Source: DASQFQ01 sp963722815
GTDB lineage: Bacteria > Actinomycetota > Thermoleophilia > Solirubrobacterales > Solirubrobacteraceae
Assembly: GCA_963722815.1 (NCBI GenBank)
Contig: CAVROM010000008.1
Location: forward strand, 1-64,000
Direction of reading: 5' to 3'
DNA length: 64,000 nt
The notes beneath the pieces were generated by a model, which worked only from the letters and a program-made list of their open reading frames with translations, did not search any database and had not been told where the DNA came from. The translations under genes and the position numbers were made by a program. This document shows, piece after piece, positions 36,896 to 45,695 of the stretch (its first letter is position 1; each line of letters starts with the position of its first letter).

Positions 36896-37594
36896 CTACC
36901 CGGCAAGCCAGCGCAACAAGCCCGGAGTCACCCAGGTCTCCACCGCGGCGGCGCAGACGACGATCGGGATCGCGATCGCGACGGTGACGAACGTCGCCGC
37001 GAGCAGCTCGTTCCAGCGCTTGCCGCGGCTGGCGATCGTCCACGCGGCGAGCGGGAGGAAGAGCGCGAAGAGCTCCGGCACGGCGTGCACCGAGAGCGCG
37101 ATGAGCAGCAGGCCCGGGGAGATGTCGAGCTGCGCCGAGAGGTCGGAGGCGGCGCTGCCGAGCGCCCACGCCTGCGTGGTGAGCGAGAACAGCGTGGCGC
37201 AGACGACGAAGCCGATCGCCAGCGGGCCGGCCTTGTCGTGGATCCAGCGCCAGACGCCGGAGTAGCCCTCGGCCACCTGGGGGAGCGACGAGCCGGCCAT
37301 GAAGCCGGCGACGCACGCGAAGCCGTGCAGCGCCAGCACGAGCCCGTTGCGGTAGAGGATGAAGCCGAAGTCGCCGAGCTCGGCGGGGGAGTAGAGGCCG
37401 GGGAAGTAGACCCGCGTGAGGTCGGGGGTCGAGGCCTTGGCGATCACCCACGTCAGCGTCAGCAGCAGCAACGCGATCGCGAGGCTGCCGAGCGCCCACG
37501 GCCGCAGCGACCGCCCGGGGCGGACGGACCAGCGACGGAGCGCGTCGCGCGTGTCGGCCCAGCCCTGGACGAGGGCCATGTTCTCGGTGTTCAT
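36896..37594 (-). CDS. SpoIIM (stage II sporulation protein M / DUF95) family membrane protein
   Basis: 232 aa with five to six hydrophobic helices: LAIALLLLTLTWVIAKAS near residue 40, LVLALHGFACVAGFMAGSSL, GPLAIGFVVCATLFSLTTQA and the family hallmark LSVHAVPELFALFLPLAAW. SpoIIM-type proteins occur widely outside spore formers; in Bacillus they belong to the engulfment complex with SpoIID. A SpoIID/LytB protein is encoded at 18764, but not in the same operon. ATG 37594. The gene ends 52 bp before the trxA start. Confidence 0.82.
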   Translation of the reverse strand: MNTENMALVQGWADTRDALRRWSVRPGRSLRPWALGSLAIALLLLTLTWVIAKASTPDLTRVYFPGLYSPAELGDFGFILYRNGLVLALHGFACVAGFMAGSSLPQVAEGYSGVWRWIHDKAGPLAIGFVVCATLFSLTTQAWALGSAASDLSAQLDISPGLLLIALSVHAVPELFALFLPLAAWTIASRGKRWNELLAATFVTVAIAIPIVVCAAAVETWVTPGLLRWLAG

Positions 37595-37611
37595 GGTTGT
37601 TGTGTCGGCAG

Positions 37612-38308
37612 CTACCCGCCCGAGGATGAGCGCAGCGCCGGCACCAGCCACGCCGCCTCGAGGGCGATCCTTGGCGTCATCTTCGAGCGGCCGGCGCCGC
37701 GCTCGCGGAACACGATCGGGGCCTCGACGACCCGCAGGCCGCGGCGCAGCGCGCGATGGGTCAGCTCGACCTGGAAGGCGTAGCCCTGCGAGCGCACGCT
37801 CGGCAGGGTCGATCGCCCGCAGCGCGCCGGCGCGCCAGGTCTTGAGCCCGCCGGTCAGGTCGCGCACCGGGACGCGCAGGACGGTGCGCGCGTAGAGGCA
37901 GCCGGCGCGGCTGATCGCGCGGCGCGCCGGGTGCCAGCCGGCGACGCCGCCGCCGGGCACGTAGCGCGAGCCGAGCGCGAGGTCGGCGCCGTCGCGGGCG
38001 AGCGCGATCAGGCGCGGGAGGTCGGCGGGGTCGTGGGAGCCGTCGGCGTCCATCTGGCAGACGAGCTCGGGGTCATGCGCGAGCGCGCGCGTGAAGCCGG
38101 CCACGTAGGCGGAGCCGAGGCCGAGCTTGCGCGGGCGGTGCAGGACCTCGGCGCCGAGCTTCTCGGCGAGCGCGCCGGTGCCGTCCGGCGAGGCGTCGTC
38201 CACGACGAGGATGTGGAGGTCCTCGTGGGCGAGCGCCTCGCGGGCGCCGGCGATCACGCCGGGCAGACCCGCCGCCTCGGCGTAGGTGGGGAGGATGAGC
38301 CAGATCAG
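37612..38308 (-). CDS. GT2-family glycosyltransferase (polyprenyl-phosphate mannosyltransferase type), one frameshift
   Basis: A GT-A fold enzyme of about 232 aa: LILPTYAEAAGLPGVI, VVDDASPDGTGALAE, QMDADGSHDPADLPRLI (DxD) and GSRYVPGGGVAGW. These are the blocks of dolichyl/polyprenyl-phosphate mannosyltransferases, which charge a lipid carrier at the inner membrane face. A break near 37805 moves the C-terminus to the frame with SQGYAFQVELTHRALRRG and ERGAGRSKMT. No ATG or GTG precedes the first strand; CTG 38308 is in frame 7 nt after TAGCGT and is the best start. Confidence 0.86.
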
Positions 38309-38314
38309 AGCCCG

Positions 38315-38321
38315 TACGCTA
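38315..38321. promoter_or_regulatory. Overlapping divergent -10-like elements for GT2 and polX
   Basis: TACGCTA reads TACGCT on plus, 6 nt before ATG 38327, and TAGCGT on minus, 7 nt before CTG 38308. The two hexamers share five of seven bases. Confidence 0.55.
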
Positions 38322-38326
38322 GGGCC

Positions 38327-40087
38327 ATGGCCGACCTGACCAACGCCCAGATCGCCGCCGCGTTCGACGAGCTCGGCGACCTCTACGAGCTCGACGGCGC
38401 CGTCGCCTACCGCGTGATCGCCTATCGCACGGCGGCCAAGACCGTGCGCGAGACGACGGTCTCCGTGGTGCAGATGGCGCGCGACGGCCGCGTCACCGAG
38501 CTCAACGGAGTCGGCAAGATCCTCGAGGAGAAGATCCTCGCGCTCGACGAGACCGGCGACATCCCGACCGCCAAGAAGCTGCGCGACAAGTTCCCGAGCG
38601 GGCTGCTGTCGGTCATGCACCTGCCGGGCTTCGGGCCGAAGCGCGCACGGCGCCTCTACGACGAGCTCGGCGTCGACTCGCTCGATGCCCTGCGGGCGGC
38701 CGCCGAGGCGCAGAAGATCCGCGAGCTGCGCGGGTTCGGGGCGAAGGCCGAGGAGCAGCTGCTCAAGACGCTCGCCGAGTCGCCCGAGGGCGGGCCGGCG
38801 CCGCGGATCCTGCTGTCGCGGGCGGAGAACATCGCCGAGCAGATCGTCGGCGCGCTGCGCTCGCACCCGAGCTCGGAGCAGGTCGAGGTCGCCGGCTCGC
38901 TGCGGCGCCAGGCCGACTCGGTCAAGGACCTCGACATCATCGCCACCGCCAAGGACCCGGCGGCGCTGGCGGCCGCATTGGGCGAACTGTCGCTGGTCGA
39001 GGCGGTGCTGCACGCGGCGGGCGACGCCGGCGCGCGCGTCATGACCCACGCGGGCATCAAGGTCGATCTGAAGGTCGTCGAGCCGGACCAGTTCGGCAAC
39101 GTCCTCCAGCACTTCACGGGCTCGAAGACGCACAACGTGGCGTTGCGCGAGAGCGCGGTGCGGCGCGGGCTGCACGTCTCCGAGTACGGGATCCTCGACG
39201 ACGCGACCGGCGAGACCGTGCGCTGCGCGACCGAGGAGGAGGTCTACGAGACGCTCGGGCTGGCGTGGATCCCGCCGGAGCTGCGCGAGGGGCGCGGCGA
39301 GCTCGAGGCCGCCTTGCCGGGCGGGCCGGGGCTGCCTGCGCTGATCACGGCGGACGACATGCGCGGCGACCTGCACTGCCACACGACGCTGAGCGACGGC
39401 CGCCAGACGCTCGAGCAGATGGTCGAGGCCGCGCGCGGCCGCGGGCTCGAGTACCTCGCGGTCACCGACCACTCGGCCTCGCACGGGTTCGGCGACCACG
39501 TGACGCCGGAGGCGCTGGCGGAGCGGATCGAGGCGATCCGCGCGCTGAACGCGTCGCTGGACGATTTCGAGGTGCTCGCGGGCACCGAGGTCAACATCCT
39601 CCCCGACGGCGGGCTCGACTACGACGACGAGCTGCTGGCCGAGCTCGACTGGGTGATCGCCTCGGTCCACACCTCGTTCTCGATGAGCGAGAAGGAGATG
39701 ACCGACCGCATGATCCGCGCGATCGAGCACCCGTGGGTCGACGCCGTCGGCCACCCGACGGGCCGCAAGATCGAGACCCGCCCGCCCTACGCGCTCGACG
39801 TCGAGCGGATCATCGAGGCGGCCGCGCGCACGGGGACGATGCTCGAGATCAATTCGGCGCCCGACCGGCGCGACCTCAACGAGCTCCACGCGCGGTCGGC
39901 GGCGGAGGCCGGCGTCGGCGTGCTGATCAACACCGACGCCCACTCGGCGAAGAACTTCGCGCTGCTGCGGTACGGGATCGCGACGGCCCGGCGGGCGTGG
40001 CTGACGCCGGAGCAGGTGCCGAACACGCGCCCGTGGGCGGAGTTCGCGCCGCTCAGGAAGCGCGCAAAGTCAACTGCGGCTGGGTAG
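38327..40087 (+). CDS. polX: DNA polymerase X with PHP domain
   Basis: 586 aa. N-terminal helix-hairpin-helix repeats (ELNGVGKILEEKIL, LPGFGPKRARRLYDELG, LRGFGAKAEEQLL) are followed by a nucleotidyltransferase palm with AGSLRR and the metal pair DLDIIA. A C-terminal PHP phosphoesterase starts DLHCHTTLSDGRQTLEQM and contains VTDHSASH, GTEVNIL and NTDAHS. Bacterial PolX fills short gaps in base-excision repair, and the PHP domain gives 3'-5' exonuclease activity. ATG 38327 has TACGCT 6 nt upstream. A long hairpin follows the stop. Confidence 0.93.
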   Translation: MADLTNAQIAAAFDELGDLYELDGAVAYRVIAYRTAAKTVRETTVSVVQMARDGRVTELNGVGKILEEKILALDETGDIPTAKKLRDKFPSGLLSVMHLPGFGPKRARRLYDELGVDSLDALRAAAEAQKIRELRGFGAKAEEQLLKTLAESPEGGPAPRILLSRAENIAEQIVGALRSHPSSEQVEVAGSLRRQADSVKDLDIIATAKDPAALAAALGELSLVEAVLHAAGDAGARVMTHAGIKVDLKVVEPDQFGNVLQHFTGSKTHNVALRESAVRRGLHVSEYGILDDATGETVRCATEEEVYETLGLAWIPPELREGRGELEAALPGGPGLPALITADDMRGDLHCHTTLSDGRQTLEQMVEAARGRGLEYLAVTDHSASHGFGDHVTPEALAERIEAIRALNASLDDFEVLAGTEVNILPDGGLDYDDELLAELDWVIASVHTSFSMSEKEMTDRMIRAIEHPWVDAVGHPTGRKIETRPPYALDVERIIEAAARTGTMLEINSAPDRRDLNELHARSAAEAGVGVLINTDAHSAKNFALLRYGIATARRAWLTPEQVPNTRPWAEFAPLRKRAKSTAAG

Positions 40088-40113
40088 GGAAGCCGTCCGA
40101 GCCGCCGCTCGGC

Positions 40114-40162
40114 CACGAGTGTCAGCTCAGGGTCGCTATGCGACCTTGAGACGACACTCGTG
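40114..40162. terminator. 49-nt near-perfect hairpin between polX and an SDR gene
   Basis: Outer arms CACGAGTGTC and GACACTCGTG pair perfectly (10 bp). The inner arms CTCAGGGTCGC and GCGACCTTGAG pair with one mismatch around a TAT loop. It lies between convergent genes and is symmetric, so it can act for both. Confidence 0.65.
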
Positions 40163-40189
40163 CCCGCCGCGGCACCCCGGACCTTCCCC

Positions 40190-41075
40190 TCAATGCGCAG
40201 TCGGTGTTCTCCGCGCGGCCCGCTCGGCCTCGCCGCCGGCGCCCACGGGCTCGTTCCCGCGCTCCCGGGCCTCGCGCTCGGCCAGCGCGTCGAAGCGGGC
40301 GATGTCCTTGCGGAGCTCCCGCTCGGTCAGGCGCGGGAGGATCGGCTTCAGCCACATCGAGGCCGATCAGCCAGCGCGGGACGGCGACGATGCGCTGCCG
40401 GCGCTCGATCCCGCGCACGACCGCCTCGGCCGCCGCGCTCACGGGATAATGCTTGGCCAGCGGGCCGGTGAGCATGGCCCGCATGCTCGCGCCGAGCTCG
40501 GTGCGGTCGGCGCCGCGGACCATCTCGGTGTCGATCCACGAGAAGTAGGCGACGCCGACGTCGACGCCGTAGTGCTGCGTCTCCACGCGCAGCGCGTGGC
40601 CGAGGTTCTCGACGCCCGACTTCGCCGCCCCGTAGGCGCCGAGCCCGACCGGCGGCAGGATCGCGGCCATTGACGCGACGGGAAGGATGTAGCCGCGGCG
40701 CTCGATCACGTGCGGCAGGCAGGCGCGGATCGTCCGCCACACGCCGAGCAGGTTGACCTCGATGACGCGCTCGAACATCTCCGGGTCCATGCTGCGGACG
40801 AAGCCCGGGGCGCCGATGCCGGCGTTGGCGAACAGCGTGTCGATCCCGCCGAACGCCTCGACGGTGCCGTTGACGGCGGCATCGAGCGCGTCGCGGTCGG
40901 TGACGTCGGCCTCGAACGTGATCGAGCCGGGGCAGTCGGCGGCGACGGCCTCGAGGTCGCCGAGGCCGACGAGCGAGACGCGCGCGCCCCGCGCCGCGAG
41001 CCGGCGCGCGGTCTCGGCGCCGATGCCGTGCGCGGCGCCGGTGATGAGGACGGACTGGCCGGAGATCGGGGTCAT
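40190..41075 (-). CDS. Short-chain dehydrogenase/reductase, one frameshift
   Basis: Rossmann enzyme: the cofactor loop TGAAHGIGAETARRLA, LFANAGIG, the catalytic Ser in LPVASMAAIL and Y-x3-K in YGAAKSGVEN. The absence of an Arg after the second strand suggests NAD preference. The frame shifts near 40360 after VPRWLIGLD; the corrected C-terminus WLKPILPRLTERELRKDIA ends in TGA at 40192-40190. About 295 aa. The substrate is unknown. ATG 41075. It stands alone between two hairpins. Confidence 0.85.
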
Positions 41076-41154
41076 GCCCGCGAGACTAGTTGGTCGATTC
41101 CCCGACCGCCGCACCCGTCTGCACGCGTCCCGCGGCGCAGGTCGGCACCCGCCG

Positions 41155-41188
41155 GAAGGGGGAGGTGGCGCTGCCACGATCCCCCTTC
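41155..41188 (-). terminator. Stem-loop downstream of a glycosyltransferase gene
   Basis: Arms GAAGGGGGA and TCCCCCTTC (9 bp) enclose GTGGC-GCT-GCCAC. It lies in the 169-bp gap between the GT stop (41245) and the SDR start, and is the only structure I see there. Confidence 0.45.
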
Positions 41189-41244
41189 GGCGTGCGTCGC
41201 CCTGCATCCACGGGTCACGCACATCCGGGCACGGCGGCCGCGGA

Positions 41245-42259
41245 TCAACCAACCAGCCGCGGCAGCAGCTGCTCGCGCACCACCGCGTCGACCGCCTCGC
41301 GCCGCCACGGCGCCAGCAGCGCTTGGGCCCGCTCGGCGTAGCCGGGCGCGGGGTGGTCGAGCGCGGTCCGGATCCCCTCGGAGATCCCGCCGACGAGCCG
41401 CGCGTCGAGCCCCCGCGCCAGCGGCAGCGCGGCGTACGGCCCGGGCGAGGGGGCGGTGACGAGCAGGCACCCGTCGGCGAGCGCCTCCAGCTGAGCGATC
41501 CCATAGTCCTCGCGCCGCGGAGCGCACACGAACACCCGTGCCCGCCGCAGCAGCGCCCGGTAGTCGGCCCGCGAGAGCATCCCCGCGAACCGGACCCCCG
41601 CGGGGGCGAGCCCGGAGGGATCCGCTCCGGGGGAGCCCATCATCACGCCTCGCCAGCCCGCTTCATCAAGGCCGGCGACCACGAGCTCCTCCCCTTCGTG
41701 CCGGGCTGCCTCCCACGCGGCGAGCACACGATCCAGCCCCTTCTTCACCGGATTTGCCCCGTACGTGACCGCCGCGACATCTCGCTCCCCGGCAGGCGCC
41801 GGAGGACTCGACCGGCACGGGAACCACGACCGCGTCCGCGTGCGGGCGCGGCGCTTCGGAAGCCCGCCCTCGCTCCACGGCACGAGCAGCGGCGCATCGC
41901 GGAAGCGGCGGCGCTCGACCGGCCGCTGCCAGACACCGTGGCGGCCCGGGCGGTTGCCGGCGGCCGGGGCGTCGAAGCGGATCGCGCCCGGCCGGGGGGC
42001 GAGCAGGGCCGCGGTGGTCGAGGAGTAGACGATCGCCCGCGGGCGGTGCTCGTCGATCGCAGCGCGGGCGGCGGAGCGCGACGGAGAGCGCCCAGGCGAA
42101 CTCGATCGGCGGCGTACGTCCGCCACTCCCGCGGCCGCTCGGCGGCGGCCACGACGACCGAAGCGCCGGCTCGCTCCAAGCGACGCCGCGAGCTCCTCGT
42201 CCGCTTCGCGCAGCCCCGCCGTGCCGCCCAGCGAGACGAGCAGGACGTCCGGGTCTCAC
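41245..42259 (-). CDS. GT4-like glycosyltransferase, several frameshifts
   Basis: The C-terminal half is clear: VTYGANPVKKGLDRVLAAWE, then APAGVRFAGMLSRADYRALL, and the nucleotide-sugar site EDYGIAQLEALADGCLLV. This is a GT-B fold retaining transferase. The N-terminal half is spread over other frames (DVLLVSLGGTAGLREADEEL, GASVVVAAAERPREW, EFAWALSVAL), with breaks near 42240, 42105, 42065, 41840 and 41790. GTG 42259 overlaps the stop of the membrane protein upstream (GTGA). Donor and acceptor are unknown. It is the last gene of an otsB-membrane protein-GT series. Confidence 0.72.
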
Positions 42260-42771
42260 GGCTTCGCCAGGTACGTGCCGCCGAAGCCCGGCGTCCGCAC
42301 GAGCTGGATCGGGCTCAGCGGCGACGTCTTGTCGACGTAGAAGCGCACCGCGTCGCGCTCCTCGATCGCCGCCACCGCCGACTCCTGCCGCCGCCACGCC
42401 AGCGCCCAGATGATCGCGAAGCCCGCCGCCACCGCCGCCACCTGCGGCAGGAAGAAGCCGATCACTCCCGCCACGAACGTCGAGCCCAGCAGCGGCCACA
42501 GGCGGTTCGCCACTGTCATCCCCGGCCGCAGCTCCGGCAGCGTGGTCTGCGCCTTCGCCGTCGCCAGCAGCCGCGCGATCGGCGGGTTCGCCTCGGCCCG
42601 CCGCCCGAGCCACACGCCGATCAGCGCCGCCGCCAGCCACCAGCCCGCAGCCACGTAGACCGCGAGCGGCTCGACGTCGCGCGCGAGCGAGATCACCGTC
42701 AGCGCGGCCAAGAGCGTCGCCGCTCCCGCGCTGAGCAGGACCGTCGCCTTCAGGAAGTCGACGAACCTCAC
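42256..42771 (-). CDS. Membrane protein of unknown function between otsB and a glycosyltransferase
   Basis: 171 aa with four hydrophobic segments in two pairs (residues ~8-26 and 38-55, then ~95-110 and 113-128) and a C-terminal cytosolic tail ending GGTYLAKP. I recognise no family. GTG 42771 lies 11 nt after the otsB stop, and its own stop overlaps the glycosyltransferase start. Context suggests an envelope sugar or trehalose-linked role, which is inference only. Confidence 0.7.
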   Translation of the reverse strand: MRFVDFLKATVLLSAGAATLLAALTVISLARDVEPLAVYVAAGWWLAAALIGVWLGRRAEANPPIARLLATAKAQTTLPELRPGMTVANRLWPLLGSTFVAGVIGFFLPQVAAVAAGFAIIWALAWRRQESAVAAIEERDAVRFYVDKTSPLSPIQLVRTPGFGGTYLAKP

Positions 42772-42781
42772 GCTGGAAGGG

Positions 42782-43579
42782 CTAGCGGATCAGCTCTCGC
42801 AGGAGGTCGCGCACGCCGTCCGTGCCGTCGACCATCACGTCGGCCTCTGCCTCGAGCTCCGACGGCGTCTCGTCACCCGAGCTGACGCCCACGCGGATCG
42901 CGCGTTTCAGCGAGCCCAGCTCGACCAGCTCGCTCAGGCCGCGGAACGCGTCGATGTCCGTGGTGTCGTCGCCCACGTACAAGGCGGCCTCCAGCTCGCG
43001 ATCGCGCAGCAGCGAGACGATCCCCGCGCCCTTGTCGATCCGCACCGGCGGCCGGATCTCGAGCACCTTGCGGCCCCAGTGGGCGTTGAAGCCCGCCTTC
43101 TCCGCCGCCTCGGCGACCTCGCGCACGCCGCGCTCGGCCTCCTCCTCGTCGGGCACGTCGCGCCAGTGCAGCGCTGCGATCGCCTCCTTGTCCTCCAGCC
43201 GCACCCGCAGCTTGCGCAGCGACTCCGAGTACGCCTCGCGGGCGAAGTTCTGCACCCGCCGCGTCCACGCCTGCAGCTCGCGGTCCATCTCCGGCGCGAT
43301 CGAGCCCGGGTGCAGGATCTCGGACCCGTGCGAGCCGAGGTAGGCGATCGAGCCGAGCGACACGACGCGCCGCGCGTCCGACGCCCGCCGCCCCGACACG
43401 CACGCCACGACGCCGTAGCGCTTGGCCACCTCGATCAGCGGCCGGCGCGTCGTCTCCGGCATGTGCGCGTCGTCTGGGTGCTGGACGATCGGGGCCAGCA
43501 CGCCGTCGACGTCGAGCAGCACGGCTGAGCGCTCCGGGTCGTCCTTGAGCGGCTGGATGAGCTCTTCGAGGGCGGCCAC
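42782..43579 (-). CDS. otsB: Trehalose-6-phosphate phosphatase
   Basis: A 265-aa HAD-type phosphatase. Motif I is LLDVDGVLAPIVQHPDD, motif II VACVSGRRASDARR, the cap carries YLGSHGSEILHPG, motif III Lys is in RIDKGAGIVSLL and motif IV is YVGDDTTDIDAF. It makes free trehalose as an osmoprotectant or glycolipid precursor. OtsA is not in the window. GTG 43579 is preceded by CATACT ending 7 nt upstream, overlapping the promoter of the divergent cupin. Confidence 0.9.
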   Translation of the reverse strand: MAALEELIQPLKDDPERSAVLLDVDGVLAPIVQHPDDAHMPETTRRPLIEVAKRYGVVACVSGRRASDARRVVSLGSIAYLGSHGSEILHPGSIAPEMDRELQAWTRRVQNFAREAYSESLRKLRVRLEDKEAIAALHWRDVPDEEEAERGVREVAEAAEKAGFNAHWGRKVLEIRPPVRIDKGAGIVSLLRDRELEAALYVGDDTTDIDAFRGLSELVELGSLKRAIRVGVSSGDETPSELEAEADVMVDGTDGVRDLLRELIR

Positions 43580-43585
43580 CGCCCT

Positions 43586-43592
43586 TAGTATG
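43586..43592. promoter_or_regulatory. Overlapping divergent -10-like elements for otsB and a cupin
   Basis: Plus TAGTAT (43586-43591) ends 6 nt before ATG 43598. Minus CATACT (43592-43587) ends 7 nt before GTG 43579. Confidence 0.5.
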
Positions 43593-43597
43593 CAGAC

Positions 43598-43990
43598 ATG
43601 ACGGAGACCACCACGGGCGACGGCTGGGCCGTCGGCAGCATCGACGCGATGGGCGACGGCCCGGGCTTCCGCAAGGTCCGCCGCGAGCTCGACGTCAAGG
43701 CCTTCGGCGTCAACGCCGTCGTCATGCCGCCGGGCTACGCCAGCGGCCCGCATTATCACGAGCGCCAGGAAGAGCTCTACCTCGTCCACCGCGGCGAGAT
43801 CGAGTTCAGCTTCGGCGACGAGGACGCCGTCGTCCTCGGCCCCGGCGGGCTCGCCCGCGTCGACGCCGCCACCGTCCGCCGCTTCCGCAACACGTCGGAC
43901 AGCGAGGAGGCCGTCTACCTCTGCGTCGGCGGCGCCGGCGGCTACGTCGGCCGCGACGGCCGCACGGTCGGCGACGAAGCGCCGCGCTAG
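43598..43990 (+). CDS. Cupin-domain protein
   Basis: A 130-aa single cupin. Motif 1 is SGPHYHERQEELYLVHRGEI, with two His and one Glu as metal ligands, and motif 2 spans GPGGLARVDAATVRRFRN, where the usual His is replaced. The role is open: dioxygenase-like, isomerase or binding protein. It has no ribosome binding site, and TAGTAT lies 6 nt before the ATG, so it is probably leaderless. Its TAG is the first triplet of 3'-end repeat copy B. Confidence 0.8.
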   Translation: MTETTTGDGWAVGSIDAMGDGPGFRKVRRELDVKAFGVNAVVMPPGYASGPHYHERQEELYLVHRGEIEFSFGDEDAVVLGPGGLARVDAATVRRFRNTSDSEEAVYLCVGGAGGYVGRDGRTVGDEAPR

Positions 43991-44024
43991 GCGCCAAGCC
44001 AGGCAGCTCGCTGCCTAGCGGGGG
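43988..44024 (+). repeat. 3'-end repeat, copy B
   Basis: Starts on the cupin stop codon: TAGGCGCCAAGCC, core AGGCAGCTCGCTGCCT, then AGCGGGGG. It matches copy C base for base except for one loop base and the length of the G run. More CTAG sites follow at 44026 and 44035. Confidence 0.8.
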
Positions 44025-44035
44025 GCTAGGGGGGC

Positions 44036-44776
44036 TAGAGCTCGATGTAGATGTCGTGCCCGGGCAGCTCGGTGAAGCCGAGCCGCTCGTAGATGCCGCG
44101 CCGCCCCGTCCGTGTCCGGGTTCAGGTGCGCGATCTCGGCGCCGCGCTCGAACGCCTGCTCCAGCAGCCACGAGGAGACGCCCGCGGCGACGCCGCGCCG
44201 CCGCGCCTCCGGCAGCACCGCCACGCCGGCCACGTAGGCGCTCGGCCCCGCGCGGCCGTCCGACCGCAACACGTAGGCGGTCGCCACCGCCACGCCGTCG
44301 AGCGATCCGAGCGCGAACTCCACCCGCTCGGCCGACAGGAGCGGCTCCAGCCAGCGCCGGTTCTCCTCCCGGTCGAGCCCGAACGCCGTCGAGTCGATGT
44401 GGAGCGCCGCCGCCAGGTCGTCCGGACCCGCCGCCCGCACCTCGAGCGCCGGCACCGCGTCGGCGGCCCGGAAGGCTGCCCGGTCGAGGGCCATCAGCCG
44501 CCGCCGGAACAGCAGCCGCCCGTGCTCCCACGGCATCTCCTCCGGCACCCGCAACCCCCACGACACGCCGTGTGACGCGTAGAACGCCCGCGCGGCGTCG
44601 AGGTCCGGCTCCGGGCCCATCACGTCGCCGCTGTTGACCCCGTCGGCCTCGAAGCCGGCGGTCATCACCACCAGGTCGCGCGGCTCCGCGACCGCGCCGC
44701 CGCCGGCCGCCCGCAGCCGCCCCTGCTCCAGGAGCGCGTCGGCCTGCGCGACGCGGACGCGCGCCAGCTCAGGCAG
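44036..44776 (-). CDS. GNAT-family acetyltransferase, one frameshift
   Basis: The acetyl-CoA fold is visible: AAALHIDSTAFG, a VAGVAVLPEARRRGVAAGVS stretch that forms the pyrophosphate loop, and HLNPDTDGA. An indel near 44105 then shifts to YERLGFTELPGHDIYIEL with TAG at 44038-44036. The N-terminal ~40 residues (ARVRVAQADALLEQGRL) are clearly coding, but no ATG or GTG precedes GTG 44677, so the true start is uncertain; CTG 44776 is the first candidate. The substrate is unknown. It follows mscL with a short overlap. Confidence 0.75.
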
Positions 44777-45176
44777 TGCGGACCTCGGCGGTGCAGAACG
44801 CGCAGCGGTGGGCGGCCTCGGGGATGTCCGAGAGGCACTCCGGGCACGGCCGCGTCACCTGGTCGAGGGGCGGCTCGGGCTTCATCCGCGCCATCAGCGC
44901 GTTGAGCGGCCGCACGACGAAGAAGAAGATCACCGCGGCGATGATCAGGAACGACAGCAGCGCGTTGAAGAACGAGCCGTAGGTGAAGCGCGAGCCGTTG
45001 ATGGTGAACGCGAGGGAGGAGAAGTCGGGCTTCCCGCCGATCGCCGCGATCAGCGGCGTGATGAACGATGCGACGAACGAGGTGACGAGGGCGCCGAACG
45101 CCGCGCCGATGACGACGGCGACCGCGAGTTCGACGACGTTCCCGCGCAGCACGAAATCCCGGAACTCTTTGAGCAT
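44769..45176 (-). CDS. mscL: Large-conductance mechanosensitive channel with zinc ribbon
   Basis: A 135-aa protein that forms pentameric channels opening under hypo-osmotic stress. It starts MLKEFRDFVLRGNVVELAVA; TM1 is VAVVIGAAFGALVTSFV and TM2 LLSFLIIAAVIFFFVV. Instead of the usual charged C-terminal bundle it ends with a CPEC ... CAFC zinc ribbon (10 residues between the pairs), a variant seen in some actinobacterial MscL proteins. ATG 45176 overlaps an inverted repeat. It is divergent from the pyrophosphatase gene. Confidence 0.92.
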   Translation of the reverse strand: MLKEFRDFVLRGNVVELAVAVVIGAAFGALVTSFVASFITPLIAAIGGKPDFSSLAFTINGSRFTYGSFFNALLSFLIIAAVIFFFVVRPLNALMARMKPEPPLDQVTRPCPECLSDIPEAAHRCAFCTAEVRTA

Positions 45177-45191
45177 GGGAGAATGCTCCCA
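45176..45191. promoter_or_regulatory. Inverted repeat at the mscL start, between mscL and ppa
   Basis: TGGGAG-AATG-CTCCCA, a perfect 6-bp dyad. Its last base pair is part of the mscL ATG and its other end is 7 nt from the ppa ATG. It could be an operator or an mRNA hairpin hiding the mscL start. Confidence 0.4.
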
Positions 45192-45197
45192 CCCACC

Positions 45198-45695
45198 ATG
45201 GACGACTCCCAGCGCCTCCACTGCATGATCGAGATCCCCAAGGGGTCGCGCAACAAGTACGAGTGGGACCCGGACCTGCAGGCGATCAAGCTCAACCGCT
45301 TCCTGTTCTCGAGCGTCGTCTATCCCACCGACTACGGGTTCATCACCGACACGCTCGGCGAGAGCGGCGAGGCGCTCGACGCGCTCGTGCTCACCGGAGC
45401 GCCCACCTTCCCCGGCTGCCTGATCGAGGTCCGCGCCGTCGGCGTACTGCGGATGGACGACGAGGAGGGCAAGGCCGACAAGGTCGTGTGCGTGCCCGCC
45501 GACGACCCGGCGTGGGACGAGGTCGAGGGCGTCGACGGCCTCCCCGGTCAGCTGCGCACCGAGATCGAGCACTTCTACTCGATGTACAAGCAGCCGGAGG
45601 GCAAGGAGGTCGACGTCCACGGCTGGGAGGACCGCGATGTCGCGCTCGAGGCGGTCGACGCCGGCCTGAAGCGCTACGACGAGGACAGCTCGTAG
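45198..45695 (+). CDS. ppa: Inorganic pyrophosphatase (family I)
   Basis: A 165-aa soluble enzyme splitting PPi, driving biosynthetic reactions. IEIPKGSRNKYEWD, YPTDYGFITDTL, the catalytic stretch GEALDALVLTGAPTFPG (D-x4 style metal Asp residues) and ADDPAW and YKQPEGKEVDVHGW are all in place. ATG 45198 lies only 21 bp from the mscL start. The ABC-F gene follows directly after its stop. Confidence 0.95.
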   Translation: MDDSQRLHCMIEIPKGSRNKYEWDPDLQAIKLNRFLFSSVVYPTDYGFITDTLGESGEALDALVLTGAPTFPGCLIEVRAVGVLRMDDEEGKADKVVCVPADDPAWDEVEGVDGLPGQLRTEIEHFYSMYKQPEGKEVDVHGWEDRDVALEAVDAGLKRYDEDSS

